This document shows positions 8,366 through 17,469 of a stretch of DNA of 64,000 bases, piece after piece. The notes beneath the pieces are model-generated. The model did no database searches. It was not told the DNA's origin and saw only the letters and a list, made by a program, of their open reading frames with translations. A program made the translations under genes and the position numbers. This stretch comes from Onstottus_B sp049273855. GTDB lineage: Bacteria > Acidobacteriota > Blastocatellia > UBA7656. The stretch lies in contig JBASRN010000341.1 of NCBI GenBank assembly GCA_049273855.1, positions 45,798 to 109,797 of the forward strand. Direction: 5' to 3'. Each line of letters starts with the position of its first letter. Positions within the stretch are counted from its first letter, which is position 1.

Positions 8366-9273
8366 TAATGCTCTCGTTGCAAAAAGATCGTGTCATAGGA
8401 GCTGATCAATCTGAAGCCTACTTTTCTGTAGAGGGCCTGTGCTTCGCGGAACCGCTCATTCACCAGAAGGCAAACACTCTCTGCTCTACCGAGGAAGTTC
8501 TTGGTCAGTTGTGACATACATCGCTTGCCGTAGCCCTTCCCACGCTCACCAGGATCAACCCACACCCCCTCGATGTAAATGACTGCGGGAGTGTCGGCGA
8601 CAACTTCCGCTTTGAAGATCAGCCTACCGTCGTTAACCAAGACCCAAGTTCGGCCTTGTTCGATTCGGTGGGCGCACCGCTGACGAAAGCCGACTGGGTT
8701 TGTTACCAGCGGGTCTTCTCCGCTGTCCTGAAGCGCGGTTTGAGCGTGCGCCGGAACGACTAAATCCAGGTCGTCGGTCGTCGCCAATCTCAAGCCTGCG
8801 ACCTCGTCATAAACCTCGATCGGCCATCGTTGCTCCATCAACAACTCGCGGCAGAACAAACGGGGAGCTTGACCGCCCTTGGCGTAATAGCCCCAAAATA
8901 CTTCGACCTTTTCCCTCTCCCCAAGAAGCATATAGACATCCGAGTGCTTCTGGGCGAGGCGAGCGAACGCTTTGATGGCGGCATCGCTCCTGGTTTCGAA
9001 AAGGATGAAGTGGCCGATCAGCGCCACCCCTTCCAGGCGACCCTGTCGATCGCGACATGCGTAGAACGCGCCGCGATTGTGCGGGCTCACGATGCCGTTG
9101 CTCCGGATAAAACCTGCCATTCCGAAGGTGTGGATTGACCGCTCGGCCAGGAACGCCAGCACCTCAGCTTCGTCTTCGGCGGTGAGCTTATCGACACTCA
9201 GAGGCCCTCTTCCCGCGGGACGAAGCGCCTGCCGATCCGCCGTGTTCACATTCATTTTGGTCAGAGGATACAT
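8365..9273 (-). CDS. GNAT-family N-acetyltransferase
   Basis: About 302 aa from the start chosen at 9273 (GGAGAA upstream; an in-frame start at 9360 would add 29 basic residues without family character). The C-terminal half is a GNAT domain: IYIEGVWVDPGERGKGYGKR carries the acetyl-CoA pyrophosphate-binding R/Q-x-x-G-x-G/A loop, followed by VCLLVNERFREAQALYRKVGF, the canonical GNAT beta5/helix4 end. The N-terminal half (SVDKLTAEDEAEVLAFLAER onward) resembles the extra domain of DUF4081-type acetyltransferases. Substrate unknown. Stop overlaps the start of the J/PilZ gene. Confidence 0.85.
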   Translation of the reverse strand: MYPLTKMNVNTADRQALRPAGRGPLSVDKLTAEDEAEVLAFLAERSIHTFGMAGFIRSNGIVSPHNRGAFYACRDRQGRLEGVALIGHFILFETRSDAAIKAFARLAQKHSDVYMLLGEREKVEVFWGYYAKGGQAPRLFCRELLMEQRWPIEVYDEVAGLRLATTDDLDLVVPAHAQTALQDSGEDPLVTNPVGFRQRCAHRIEQGRTWVLVNDGRLIFKAEVVADTPAVIYIEGVWVDPGERGKGYGKRCMSQLTKNFLGRAESVCLLVNERFREAQALYRKVGFRLISSYDTIFLQREH

Positions 9274-9307
9274 TGCTTTTCTCCGTCGTTGAGCCTTCAG
9301 ATGAGTC

Positions 9308-11230
9308 TTAGTTGGTCGGGTAGGAGTCCGGTTCGACCGGCATGCTCGAAGTCTGATCACCGCCCAACGCAGCCAGGGTCAGAGCTCGCGCCACTGACGC
9401 CAATGTTGAGGAAGCCAAGGTGGAGTCAGACAACAGAACTCCATCGGACAGCAAGACTCCATCCGAAAGTAGTACGCCTCCGGCCAGCAAGGTTGCTTCA
9501 GACAGCAGCGTTCCGCTTGACAGAAGCGTACCATCCGATAACAACACTCCCTCGGACAACAGCGTGCTGGATGAAAGCAGCGTGCCATCCGCAAGGAGGA
9601 CGCCGCCAGCCAAGAGGGTGCCGTCTGACAGTAGCACCCCGTTGCCATAGATGCCCTGATACTTCGTTATCAGAGTGGAACCATAGATGAAGTTCCACTT
9701 CTGGACGATTCCGCCGCCCCAGTTAAACGAGTAGCCCGCGATCGTTGTTGAGGCCGTCGGCGCTGCGCCGATGAGCAGAGCATCGCCTAACTGCCGCCCT
9801 ATCAAATCGGCCCGCACCAGGCCTGCGAGCCGGACTGCTCCTTCGATGTTCAGTTGGCCAGCTCCCTGCTCGTAGTTTGTTACACCGGCGAGTGGTTGGG
9901 CGGTGTACTCAATGAGCGCCTTTACCAGGTTCGGGGTGAGACTCGGATTTCTCTGCAACAAAAGAGCGGCCGCCCCCGCCACGGCGGGAGTCGCCATTGA
10001 CGTGCCGCTCATTGACATCATCTCGTGTTCGGCGTAGAAGCTCACGTTGCAATCAAGCAAGGGATTTCCGGTCACAAGTTGATTGCCAGGGGATTGAGCC
10101 TCCAGTATCTTGTTGCCTGGCGCAATCAGGTCAGGCTTAATCAGATTGTCATAGTGCTTCACTCCGGACGTGTCGGTATAGTAGCCGCGCGTCGGTCCGC
10201 GCGAACTGAAGCTTGCCACTTCGTCATCAGCCCGCGAGTTTGTTCCAAAGGTATTCGCGGCGCCAACCGTGATGGCCGAGGGCTCAATACCTGGAGAGTG
10301 AATCGCTCCAAATATCTTCTGCCCATTCTCACCCTTCCCCATATTGCCAGCGGCCACGCATACAACCAACCCAGCGTTAAAAGCTCTGCGCACCGCCTGG
10401 CAAAGAGGATCGTTCACGTAGGAATCAACAGCCGTTGTGCCTAAGCTCATGTTGAGAACGCGGATGTTGTAAAGGGATTTGTTGGCAATGCACCAGTCGA
10501 TGCCGGCAATCGCATTAGACGTTGACCCGCGACCTTGAGAGTCAAGCACCCTGACATTGATGAGCTTTGCGCGGGGAGCTACGCCGGTGTATGCGCCATA
10601 CGAAACGTGGTTATTCCCGGCGGCCACAGCAGCGACGTGCGTGCCGTGACCAAAGGGATCGTCTGTTCTTCCTTCGCCCGTGAAATCAACGCTTGCTACT
10701 ATTCTGCCGGATTGAAAAGAATGATGTGCAGAATAAATACCGGAGTCGAGGATAGCGATGCCGACTCCGTAGCCGTCGATCGTTCCGGTCGACCAAGTAC
10801 CATAGCTTCGTGCCGCAGCAGCGCCGGTCGTGGTCTCGAGGTGACCTGCAACCTGGGTTGTTCTATCCAGAGATATGTATCTGACCGCGTTATCCGAGGC
10901 GAGTTCTGGTATGAAGCTGGCGACAATCTCCACCGCAGCCGTTTTGTTATCGTTTAAGCTCCTCAACACGATTCCGCCCATTTCGCTGATTCTCATCATC
11001 AGCTTGCTGAAGGCGTTACTGTTTGCCGAAGGCCTCGTGTCGACGATTACTCGCACAGAGCTGTCGGGAGAGTTGGCGACTGCTTCCTCCAGGTCCGTCG
11101 AGATGTTGCTGCGCTGCGAACTTGATGCGGCCAAAACGGAACGTCCTCCCGACGGAAAACCCATCGCAAGAAAAGAGGACACCAGAAAAGCTGCCGTTAG
11201 CAGTTTAAGAACGCTGTTAGTGGTTTTCAT
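9308..11230 (-). CDS. Secreted subtilisin-like (S8) serine protease with hexapeptide-repeat tail
   Basis: Exported protease of 640 aa from ATG 11230 (GGAG upstream; signal peptide residues 1-35). A propeptide/inhibitor-like region spans about 45-125. The catalytic triad is visible: Asp162 in AILDSGIYS, His195 in FGHGTHVAAVAAG, Ser411 in MSGTSMATPAVAGAAALL; oxyanion Asn in VAAGNMG. After the catalytic domain (about residue 480) comes a linker and then residues 521-602 with about 12 copies of a hexapeptide of type GVLLSD/GTLLSS, followed by a short C-terminus. The tail may form a beta-solenoid stalk or attachment element; that is inference. No sortase or autotransporter signal is seen. Confidence 0.93.
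   Translation of the reverse strand: MKTTNSVLKLLTAAFLVSSFLAMGFPSGGRSVLAASSSQRSNISTDLEEAVANSPDSSVRVIVDTRPSANSNAFSKLMMRISEMGGIVLRSLNDNKTAAVEIVASFIPELASDNAVRYISLDRTTQVAGHLETTTGAAAARSYGTWSTGTIDGYGVGIAILDSGIYSAHHSFQSGRIVASVDFTGEGRTDDPFGHGTHVAAVAAGNNHVSYGAYTGVAPRAKLINVRVLDSQGRGSTSNAIAGIDWCIANKSLYNIRVLNMSLGTTAVDSYVNDPLCQAVRRAFNAGLVVCVAAGNMGKGENGQKIFGAIHSPGIEPSAITVGAANTFGTNSRADDEVASFSSRGPTRGYYTDTSGVKHYDNLIKPDLIAPGNKILEAQSPGNQLVTGNPLLDCNVSFYAEHEMMSMSGTSMATPAVAGAAALLLQRNPSLTPNLVKALIEYTAQPLAGVTNYEQGAGQLNIEGAVRLAGLVRADLIGRQLGDALLIGAAPTASTTIAGYSFNWGGGIVQKWNFIYGSTLITKYQGIYGNGVLLSDGTLLAGGVLLADGTLLSSSTLLSEGVLLSDGTLLSSGTLLSEATLLAGGVLLSDGVLLSDGVLLSDSTLASSTLASVARALTLAALGGDQTSSMPVEPDSYPTN
9425..9670 (-). repeat. 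18-bp tandem repeats encoding a GxLLSD hexapeptide array
   Basis: Inside the subtilase gene. The protein reads as consecutive six-residue units: (G/S/A)(V/T)LL(S/A)(D/S/E/G), about 12 units plus two decayed ones. At DNA level the units are 18 bp and diverged at third positions, so the array is under protein-level constraint and not a recent slippage product. Confidence 0.85.
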
Positions 11231-11728
11231 ACTATTCACTCCGAGCTCCCTCTTTCGCTGCTGCATTCCCGGCTCAAAATCACGCGGCACCGGGAACCGC
11301 TTGAAACCTGATCGCCCACCTTCCGCGTCTGAGATTAGTCAATAGTCGTGCCAGAGTCGGGAAGGCGGCTCAGTCACCCGCGTAAAGGAGTGCCCAGCGA
11401 CCTGAGGATGTCCCTATGACGCGAGCGAGAAACCAACCAATTCTTTGCGCCACAGGCTTAGATTCTTGGGTCTGACGTGGCTTTCAATTTGGTTGGGGGG
11501 CCCTAAGCAAGGTGGCAAGCAGGCACAAGAAGATCCCAGCGCCTATGTTTCTTTCTTCGCGTTCCGGTCACCTTGACGTAATCCTTCAATCTTACTGGCG
11601 AATGGGATGAGCGACCGGAGACGCGCGGAGCTCGGCTCAAAAGGCCGGAGAATAGCGGTATCGACAAGAGCTGCCAGCGCAGCCTGAAGGGCAATCTACG
11701 CATCCGGACTCGCTAGCAGTTGCAGGAG
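11231..11728. other. Non-coding gap between leuS and the subtilase
   Basis: About 500 bp. It contains the subtilase leader and the downstream region of leuS. I see no convincing gene: a 66-codon minus-strand reading frame (11503-11703) lacks a ribosome-binding site and any recognisable features. No tRNA, repeat or strong hairpin was found. Confidence 0.5.
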
Positions 11729-14335
11729 TCATTTGACAACGACATTGACGAGCTTACCCGGGATCACTATGACTTTTATGACATCGCGACCGGCGGTAGC
11801 GGCAAGAATTTTTTCATCCGACAAAGCCCTTCTGCGCAGTTCATCGTCACTCGCATCTGGACTGGCGAAGATCCGGCTGCGCAGCTTCCCGCCCACTTGC
11901 ACCGCAACCTCGACCTCTTCTTCGCGCGCAAGGTCGTCGTTGAACCGGGGCCAGCGCGTTAGAGCAAGGCTTTCGGAATGGCCGTAGGCTTCCCAGATCT
12001 CTTCTGCCAGGTGCGGAGCGAACGGCGCAATCATCACGATCAATGACTCAATCGCTTCGCGTGCGAGCCGCGCATCAACCTCGGTTGAGCCCACGCCCTT
12101 CTCGACGAACTGATCGAACGCGTAGATCTCGTTGGTCAGCTCCATCAAGGACGAGATGCAAGTGTTCAAATGCAGGCGCTCCTCGTAGTTATCCGTGATC
12201 GAGCGAATGATCTGATGCGTGCGCCGCCGAAGTTTTCGTTGATAATCCGTCAGTTCCTGGGCAGAGGATAATCCGTTGTCGGGCGCCGCTTTCACGATCC
12301 TGTCTCGCCATTTGTAAGCGATGCGCCAGACACGCTGCAGGTACCGAGATGCCCCTTCAAAGCCCGTGTCAGACCACTCCTTGTCCTTGTCCGGAGGCCC
12401 CGAGAACAGCACGAACAACCGAAGCGCGTCCGCGCCGTGGATGTTGATCATTTCAATCGGATCGACAGCGTTCTTCCTGGACTTCGACATCTTCTCCACA
12501 CGGCCGGTAATGACTTGCTTCCCGCAAACCGAGCAGGTCTTTTCCTCGGTCACCTGCTCGGGAAACAGCCACTCGTGTTCCGGACAGAAGTAGGTCTCTT
12601 TGATGACCATTCCCTGCGTCAGCAGCCGTGCCACCGGCTCGTCCAACTTCACAAGCCCAAGGTCGCGCATCACCCTGGTCCAGTAGCGCGTGTAAATCAG
12701 ATGAAGCACCGCGTGCTCGATGCCGCCAATGTACTGATCGACCGGCAACCAGTATTCAACCTTCCTGGGATCGAACGGCAATCGGTCATTGTGCGGATCG
12801 CAGTAACGGAAGTAATACCAGTTGGAATCGACAAACGTGTCCATCGTGTCGGTGTCGCGGCGAGCATCTCCCCCACACTTCGGGCAGGTTACGTTGACGT
12901 ATTCGGGAACGTGATCGAGCGGGGAGCCGCCCTCGACCGTCAGGTTGACGCCCTTCGGCAGCACGACCGGCAACTGGTCGTCAGGCACGGGAACGATGCC
13001 ATCGCGCTCACAATGGATCGTTGGAACAGGCGTGCCCCAGTATCGCTGGCGCGAGATGCCCCAATCGCGAAGCTTGTAGGTGATCGCGCCTTTGCCATAA
13101 CCGTGAGTCTTGGCGTGCGCGGTCATTTGCCGGTTTGCTTCTTCCGAAGACAGTCCGCTCCAGAACCCGGTATTTACGGTCGCCGTCCAGTCCTCGTCGG
13201 CGGCTTCCAGTTGGTCAGGGGGTATCTCGCGACCGTCCGAGGTCAGCTTGATCTGCCGAAATCGCAACCCGTACTTGCGTGAAAACTCAAAGTCCCTCTG
13301 ATCGCCGGAAGGGACCGCCATGATCGCGCCCGTCCCGTATTCGAACAGCACAAAGTTCGCGATCCAGATCGGCAGCAGCTCGTCGTTGAACGGATTCACG
13401 GCGAACCCGCCGGTGAACTTGCCCTCTTTCTCGACTTGTTCCAGCCCGCGAGTCTTGCGCTGTTCTTTCAACGTCTCGGCAAACGCCAGAACTTCGTCGC
13501 GGTTGGGCCTGCTTGTGAGGATCTTCTCCAGCGCTGGATGCTCCGGCGCCAGGACAATCGCGTTGGCGCCGAAGATCGTGTCGATGCGAGTCGTAAAGAC
13601 AGTGATCGAGTCATCACTGTCCGCGATCTTGAATCGAACCTCAGCGCCGCGGCTTCGACCGATCCAGTGACGCTGCATCGCGATAACGCGCTCGGGCCAT
13701 TTCCCTTCCAGCTTGTCCAGACCGTCGAGCAACTGATCGGCGTAATCGGTGATGCGAGCAAACCATTGCATCAACTGCTTCTGAACCACGGGAGAGCCGC
13801 ATCTCCAGCACACGCCGCCCGACGCTTGCTCGTTCGACAGCGAGATGTCTTCTTTAGGGCACCAGTTCACAGGCGCAAGCTTGCGATAGAGCATTCCGCG
13901 CTCAAACATCCGAATAAAGAACCACTGGTTCCACTTGTAGTATTCGGGGTCGCAAGTGGCGATCTCGCGCGACCAGTCGTAGCTTAGTCCCATCCTCTGG
14001 AACTGCCACTTCATATACGCAATCGCGTCGCGAGTAAATTTCTCGGGGTCGGTTCCGTCCTTGATGGCTGCGGTCTCGGCGGGCTGACCGAAGGCGTCCC
14101 AGCCGAACGGATGCAGCACGTTGAAGCCGCGCATGCGCTTGTACCACGCGAGCGCATCCCCGATGGCGAAGTTCGAGACGTGCCCGATGTGCGCGCGCCC
14201 AGATGTGTAGGCGAGCATCTCGAGGCAGTAAAACTTCTCGCGGGTCGGGTCTTCTGTGACCTCGAAGGTTTTCTCCTCAGCCCAGCGCTTCTGCCACTTT
14301 TGTTCGATCTCTTGTGGGAAGTATTTTTCTTTCAT
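11729..14335 (-). CDS. leuS: Leucyl-tRNA synthetase
   Basis: Class I aminoacyl-tRNA synthetase charging tRNA-Leu, 868 aa. HIGH-type motif in RAHIGHVSNFAIGDA near residue 45; editing-domain block with TTRIDTIFGANAIVLAPEHP near 250; catalytic second half with HWIGRSRGAEV and YWGTPVPTIHCERDGIVPVP; KMSKSRKNAVDP near 620; the anticodon-binding helical domain and short C-terminal domain complete the protein. Two Zn-type Cys pairs are visible in NVTCPKCGGDARRDTD and FCPEHEWL...TCSVCGKQV. All core motifs are intact. Confidence 0.98.
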   Translation of the reverse strand: MKEKYFPQEIEQKWQKRWAEEKTFEVTEDPTREKFYCLEMLAYTSGRAHIGHVSNFAIGDALAWYKRMRGFNVLHPFGWDAFGQPAETAAIKDGTDPEKFTRDAIAYMKWQFQRMGLSYDWSREIATCDPEYYKWNQWFFIRMFERGMLYRKLAPVNWCPKEDISLSNEQASGGVCWRCGSPVVQKQLMQWFARITDYADQLLDGLDKLEGKWPERVIAMQRHWIGRSRGAEVRFKIADSDDSITVFTTRIDTIFGANAIVLAPEHPALEKILTSRPNRDEVLAFAETLKEQRKTRGLEQVEKEGKFTGGFAVNPFNDELLPIWIANFVLFEYGTGAIMAVPSGDQRDFEFSRKYGLRFRQIKLTSDGREIPPDQLEAADEDWTATVNTGFWSGLSSEEANRQMTAHAKTHGYGKGAITYKLRDWGISRQRYWGTPVPTIHCERDGIVPVPDDQLPVVLPKGVNLTVEGGSPLDHVPEYVNVTCPKCGGDARRDTDTMDTFVDSNWYYFRYCDPHNDRLPFDPRKVEYWLPVDQYIGGIEHAVLHLIYTRYWTRVMRDLGLVKLDEPVARLLTQGMVIKETYFCPEHEWLFPEQVTEEKTCSVCGKQVITGRVEKMSKSRKNAVDPIEMINIHGADALRLFVLFSGPPDKDKEWSDTGFEGASRYLQRVWRIAYKWRDRIVKAAPDNGLSSAQELTDYQRKLRRRTHQIIRSITDNYEERLHLNTCISSLMELTNEIYAFDQFVEKGVGSTEVDARLAREAIESLIVMIAPFAPHLAEEIWEAYGHSESLALTRWPRFNDDLAREEEVEVAVQVGGKLRSRIFASPDASDDELRRRALSDEKILAATAGRDVIKVIVIPGKLVNVVVK

Positions 14336-14738
14336 GGTTCTTGACCGATTCTAATTTTGCTCTCTTCTGAAAAACTTGATTGGATCGCGCCTCGACGCGG
14401 CAAACGTAACTCAGTACGCCCGAAGAAGCGGATTGAGGAGGGTGAGCTCGAACTGTAATGACTTCGTAAACACCGCCCGTATCATAAAACGTGGATCAGG
14501 AAAGTGGCAAATCAAAGATGCCATTGACCTGGCGCTGATTCGTATCCTTGTCGCTTGGTGGCGCACCCTTTTTCTTCAACAGCGGCCAGACTAAGCTGAG
14601 TCTAATCCGTGATACTCAGGGATGATCTCCAGGCACAACTTTTCAGCCTGTGACTTGTCGGGCTTCGGTGGTAGCGAACTCCTCAAGCAAGCTTTGTTCT
14701 TGACGCAAGTTCTTCAACTTGCTTAACGTCCATTCTCT
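14336..14738. other. Non-coding gap between nfo and leuS
   Basis: About 400 bp. It must hold the leuS promoter and leader. A 72-codon plus-strand reading frame (14376-14594) has no ribosome-binding site and no recognisable family. The only structure I see is the hairpin at 14705-14722. Confidence 0.5.
14705..14722 (-). terminator. Hairpin downstream of nfo
   Basis: Perfect 7-bp stem GCAAGTT/AACTTGC with a 4-nt loop, 16 bp beyond the nfo stop. In the nfo transcript it reads with a GAAG loop and no clear U tract, so terminator function is only possible. Confidence 0.35.
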
Positions 14739-15629
14739 TCACGCCTTGCTTAGTTCTCGCAATATGTTGATATTCCACTCGTAGCCCCGCTCGACGTCCA
14801 CAGGCGTTTCCAAGATAAAGGGTATGTACCGAAAGTTCAAGTTATGCATCAGACGGCGAAATGCATCCGCGCCGATGTGCCCCAGCCCGATATGTTCGTG
14901 ACGATCGACCCGCGAGCCGAGCGGCGCCTTCGAGTCGTTGCAATGGATCACCTTGATCCGATCGACTCCGAAGGACCGCTCGATTGCGCCCAGCGTCGTC
15001 GTCAATCCCGCTTCGGTCGAGATGTCGTAGCCCGATGCGAATGTGTGCGCCGTGTCTAGACAGATGTCAACCGGAAGATCGTCGAGTGCCGCGAGCATCC
15101 GCGCTATCTGGTCGAAGTCGCAGCCGATGGATGAGCCTTGCCCCGCGGTGTTCTCGATCAAGATCGTCAGGGCGTTTTCGCGTCCGGCGCGCGTGGCAGC
15201 GCCCTTCAGCCTTAGGCCGCGCGCAGCCTCGCGGATTGATTCGACCGCCGTCGTGATTCCGATCTCCTCCCCGGCTGCTCCAGGATTGCCGGGATGAACG
15301 ATCAGATAATCCGCTCCCAGCGCCAGCCCTCGTTCAAGCTCCTCTCGAAATGTGGCGCGTGACTTTGCAAGAAGCACCGGGTCTTGCGCCGCCAGATTGA
15401 TCAGGTAAACCGAATGAATGACAAGCGGCCACAGGCCGGATCTCTCGCGAGCCTGGCGAAAAGCCCTGATCTCGTCGGGCATCAGCTCGCGAGCCGCCCA
15501 GCCTCGCGGATTGCGAGCGAAGATCTGCAGGCAGTCGCAGCCAAGCGCTTCGGCGCGAACTACCGAATTCGAGAGCCCTCCAGCTATCGACGCATGAACG
15601 CCGAGGATTGAAGGTGGGGTGTCGCGCAT
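14739..15629 (-). CDS. nfo: Deoxyribonuclease IV (endonuclease IV, AP endonuclease)
   Basis: AP endonuclease of base-excision repair with a trinuclear zinc TIM barrel. Landmarks: GVHASIAGGLSNSVVRAEALG at the start, CLQIFARNPRGW, LVIHSVYLINLAA, LIVHPGN, ILIENTAGQGSSIG, ICLDTAHTFASGYDI, KVIHCNDSKAPLGSRVDRHEHIGLGHIG, and FILETPVD; these hold the His, Asp and Glu metal ligands. I take ATG 15629 (MRDTPPSILG) as start because the conserved sequence begins right after; an upstream ATG would add 33 unrelated residues. Confidence 0.95.
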   Translation of the reverse strand: MRDTPPSILGVHASIAGGLSNSVVRAEALGCDCLQIFARNPRGWAARELMPDEIRAFRQARERSGLWPLVIHSVYLINLAAQDPVLLAKSRATFREELERGLALGADYLIVHPGNPGAAGEEIGITTAVESIREAARGLRLKGAATRAGRENALTILIENTAGQGSSIGCDFDQIARMLAALDDLPVDICLDTAHTFASGYDISTEAGLTTTLGAIERSFGVDRIKVIHCNDSKAPLGSRVDRHEHIGLGHIGADAFRRLMHNLNFRYIPFILETPVDVERGYEWNINILRELSKA

Positions 15630-15762
15630 GCCACAGCGATTATAAAGAGAAGACACCAAATGGCCAGTGCCAATTGAACCCCGCATTTCGACTCCCCCAA
15701 TCCATCGGGAAAGACGAGCCGGCTGCATGAAGCGAGCCTAGTCGTGATAAACTCAGCCGGGC

Positions 15763-17406
15763 ATGAAGGTCGATCCCGTCAAGCTTGAGATCTTCAAATC
15801 GCTCTACTCCTCCGTAGCCGAAGAGATGGGCGTTAGCCTGCGCCGCTCAGCTTTCTCGCCTAACATCAAAGAGCGCCGCGACTATTCGTGCGCGGTCTTC
15901 AACAGCAAAGGCGTTCTGATCGCTCAAGGCGATCATATGCCGGTTCATCTTGGCTCGATGCCGATGTCCGTGCTCGCCGCGCTCGAGACGGTCGAGCTCG
16001 GCCCCGGTGACATTGTAGTGCTCAATGATCCTTATGCCGGGGGGACACATCTGCCCGACGTGACAATGGTAGCTGCCGTGTTCGGCGACGGGGCGAGAGA
16101 GCGAGGGGGCGAGGGGGCGACCGCAAAACGCGGGCTTCGATCGCCGCGTCGCCCTGTCGGCCCGTCGCCCCTGCCGCTCTTCTTCGTAGCAAACCGAGCC
16201 CACCACGCGGACATCGGCGGAGCGACTCCCGGATCGATGGGACGCGCGGACGAGATCTATCAAGAGGGTTTGAGAATTCCGCCTGTACGCTTGATGATCG
16301 GAGGCCGAGTCAACGACGATGTGATGAGATTGATCTCCGCCAACGTTCGGATACCAGAAGAGCGCCAGGGTGACTTGACGGCCCAACTTGGCGCAATAGC
16401 CACCGGTCAAACACGGCTGCTCGAAATAGTCGGGCGGTACGGATTCAAAGAAGCCGATCTCTATGCCTCGCATTTGAACAACTACACTGCTGAGATAATG
16501 CGCGGCGTGATCCGAGACTTGGCCGACGGCTCATATACGGCCGAAGATTTTCTGGACGACGACGGCTACTCGGACGAGCCCGTTCGCATCGCCCTCCGCA
16601 TCAGCGTAAAAGGCGACCGAGCCGTAGTCGATTTCACCGGCAGCTCTCCCCAGGTTCGCGGACCAATCAACGCCGTCGAAGCGATCACCGTATCGGCGGT
16701 CTACTACGCTTTCCGATGCCTGATTTCAATGGACGTACCCGCGAGCTGGGGGATTCTCGAACCGATCACCGTGATCGCACCAAAAGGTACTGTTGTAAAC
16801 GCGCTTCCACCTGCGGCGGTGGCGGGTGGCAACGTCGAGACTTCACAGCGAATGGTGGACGTGTTGATGCTCGCGCTCTCGAAGGCCGGCGCGCGCGTGC
16901 CGGCTGCGAGTCAAGGCACTATGAACAACCTGACGATCGGCGGGACCGACTCGCGCACCGGTAAGCAGTTCGCTTACTACGAGACGGTAGCCGGCGGGAT
17001 GGGCGCGCGTCCTGGCTTGAATGGCATCGACGCGATCCACACACACATGACGAACTCGTTAAACACCCCGGCCGAAGCGATGGAGTACGCTTATCCGATG
17101 CGCGTGCGCAGGTATTCGATTCGGCGTGAAAGCGGCGGCAGAGGCCAGTTTCGAGGTGGCAACGGAGTGGTGCGCGAGATCGAGTTGTTGACCGGCGCGC
17201 GCGTGACGATTCTGTCGGATCGCCGCAAGACTCGGCCTTATGGGCTAAAGGGCGGGGAGCCGGGCAAAGCTGGCCGCACAACTCTTATCACTGCGAGCGG
17301 TGATCGAGTTCTGGCTGGAAAGGACTCGACGGACGGCAAAGCAGGTGATCGGATTCGGATCGAGACACCCGGCGGCGGCGGATATGGCAAGCAGAGCAGC
17401 ACGTAA
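15763..17406 (+). CDS. Hydantoinase B / 5-oxoprolinase-family subunit with in-frame repeat insertion
   Basis: HyuB-type subunit (547 aa) of ATP-dependent hydantoinase, oxoprolinase or acetone-carboxylase-like enzymes. Family blocks: RRSAFSPNIKERRDYSCAVF, AQGDHMPVHLGSMP, DIVVLNDPYAGGTHLPDVTMV, FFVANRAHHADIGG, and GGGGYG near the end. Between residues about 108 and 137 there is a low-complexity stretch rich in Arg, Gly and Pro that interrupts the normally continuous DVTMVAAVF-DG-LLFFVANRAHHAD segment. At DNA level this is an inverted octamer array (16086-16171). The partner HyuA is not adjacent. Whether the enzyme is active is unknown. Confidence 0.9.
   Translation: MKVDPVKLEIFKSLYSSVAEEMGVSLRRSAFSPNIKERRDYSCAVFNSKGVLIAQGDHMPVHLGSMPMSVLAALETVELGPGDIVVLNDPYAGGTHLPDVTMVAAVFGDGARERGGEGATAKRGLRSPRRPVGPSPLPLFFVANRAHHADIGGATPGSMGRADEIYQEGLRIPPVRLMIGGRVNDDVMRLISANVRIPEERQGDLTAQLGAIATGQTRLLEIVGRYGFKEADLYASHLNNYTAEIMRGVIRDLADGSYTAEDFLDDDGYSDEPVRIALRISVKGDRAVVDFTGSSPQVRGPINAVEAITVSAVYYAFRCLISMDVPASWGILEPITVIAPKGTVVNALPPAAVAGGNVETSQRMVDVLMLALSKAGARVPAASQGTMNNLTIGGTDSRTGKQFAYYETVAGGMGARPGLNGIDAIHTHMTNSLNTPAEAMEYAYPMRVRRYSIRRESGGRGQFRGGNGVVREIELLTGARVTILSDRRKTRPYGLKGGEPGKAGRTTLITASGDRVLAGKDSTDGKAGDRIRIETPGGGGYGKQSST
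16086..16171. repeat. Inverted octamer-array element inside hydantoinase B gene (family G)
   Basis: Left arm 16086-16120 reads as octamers of type GGGGGCGA (GAGAGCGA, GGGGGCGA, GGGGGCGA). Right arm 16141-16171 is, on the complement, GGGGCGA followed by CGGGCCGA, CAGGGCGA, CGCGGCGA. The arms are about 30 bp around a 20-bp centre. Reading frame is kept through the element and flanking family sequence resumes on both sides. Confidence 0.75.
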
Positions 17407-17469
17407 TAAGCGCAAGGCAGAGGCAATTGCTTGTCTGGCGTTGCGAGCGGCTGATAAGATTTGGGCGCA

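Noticed and set aside
12437..13282. Plus-strand open frame of 281 codons opposite leuS.
   Set aside because: Shadow of leuS; no family features.
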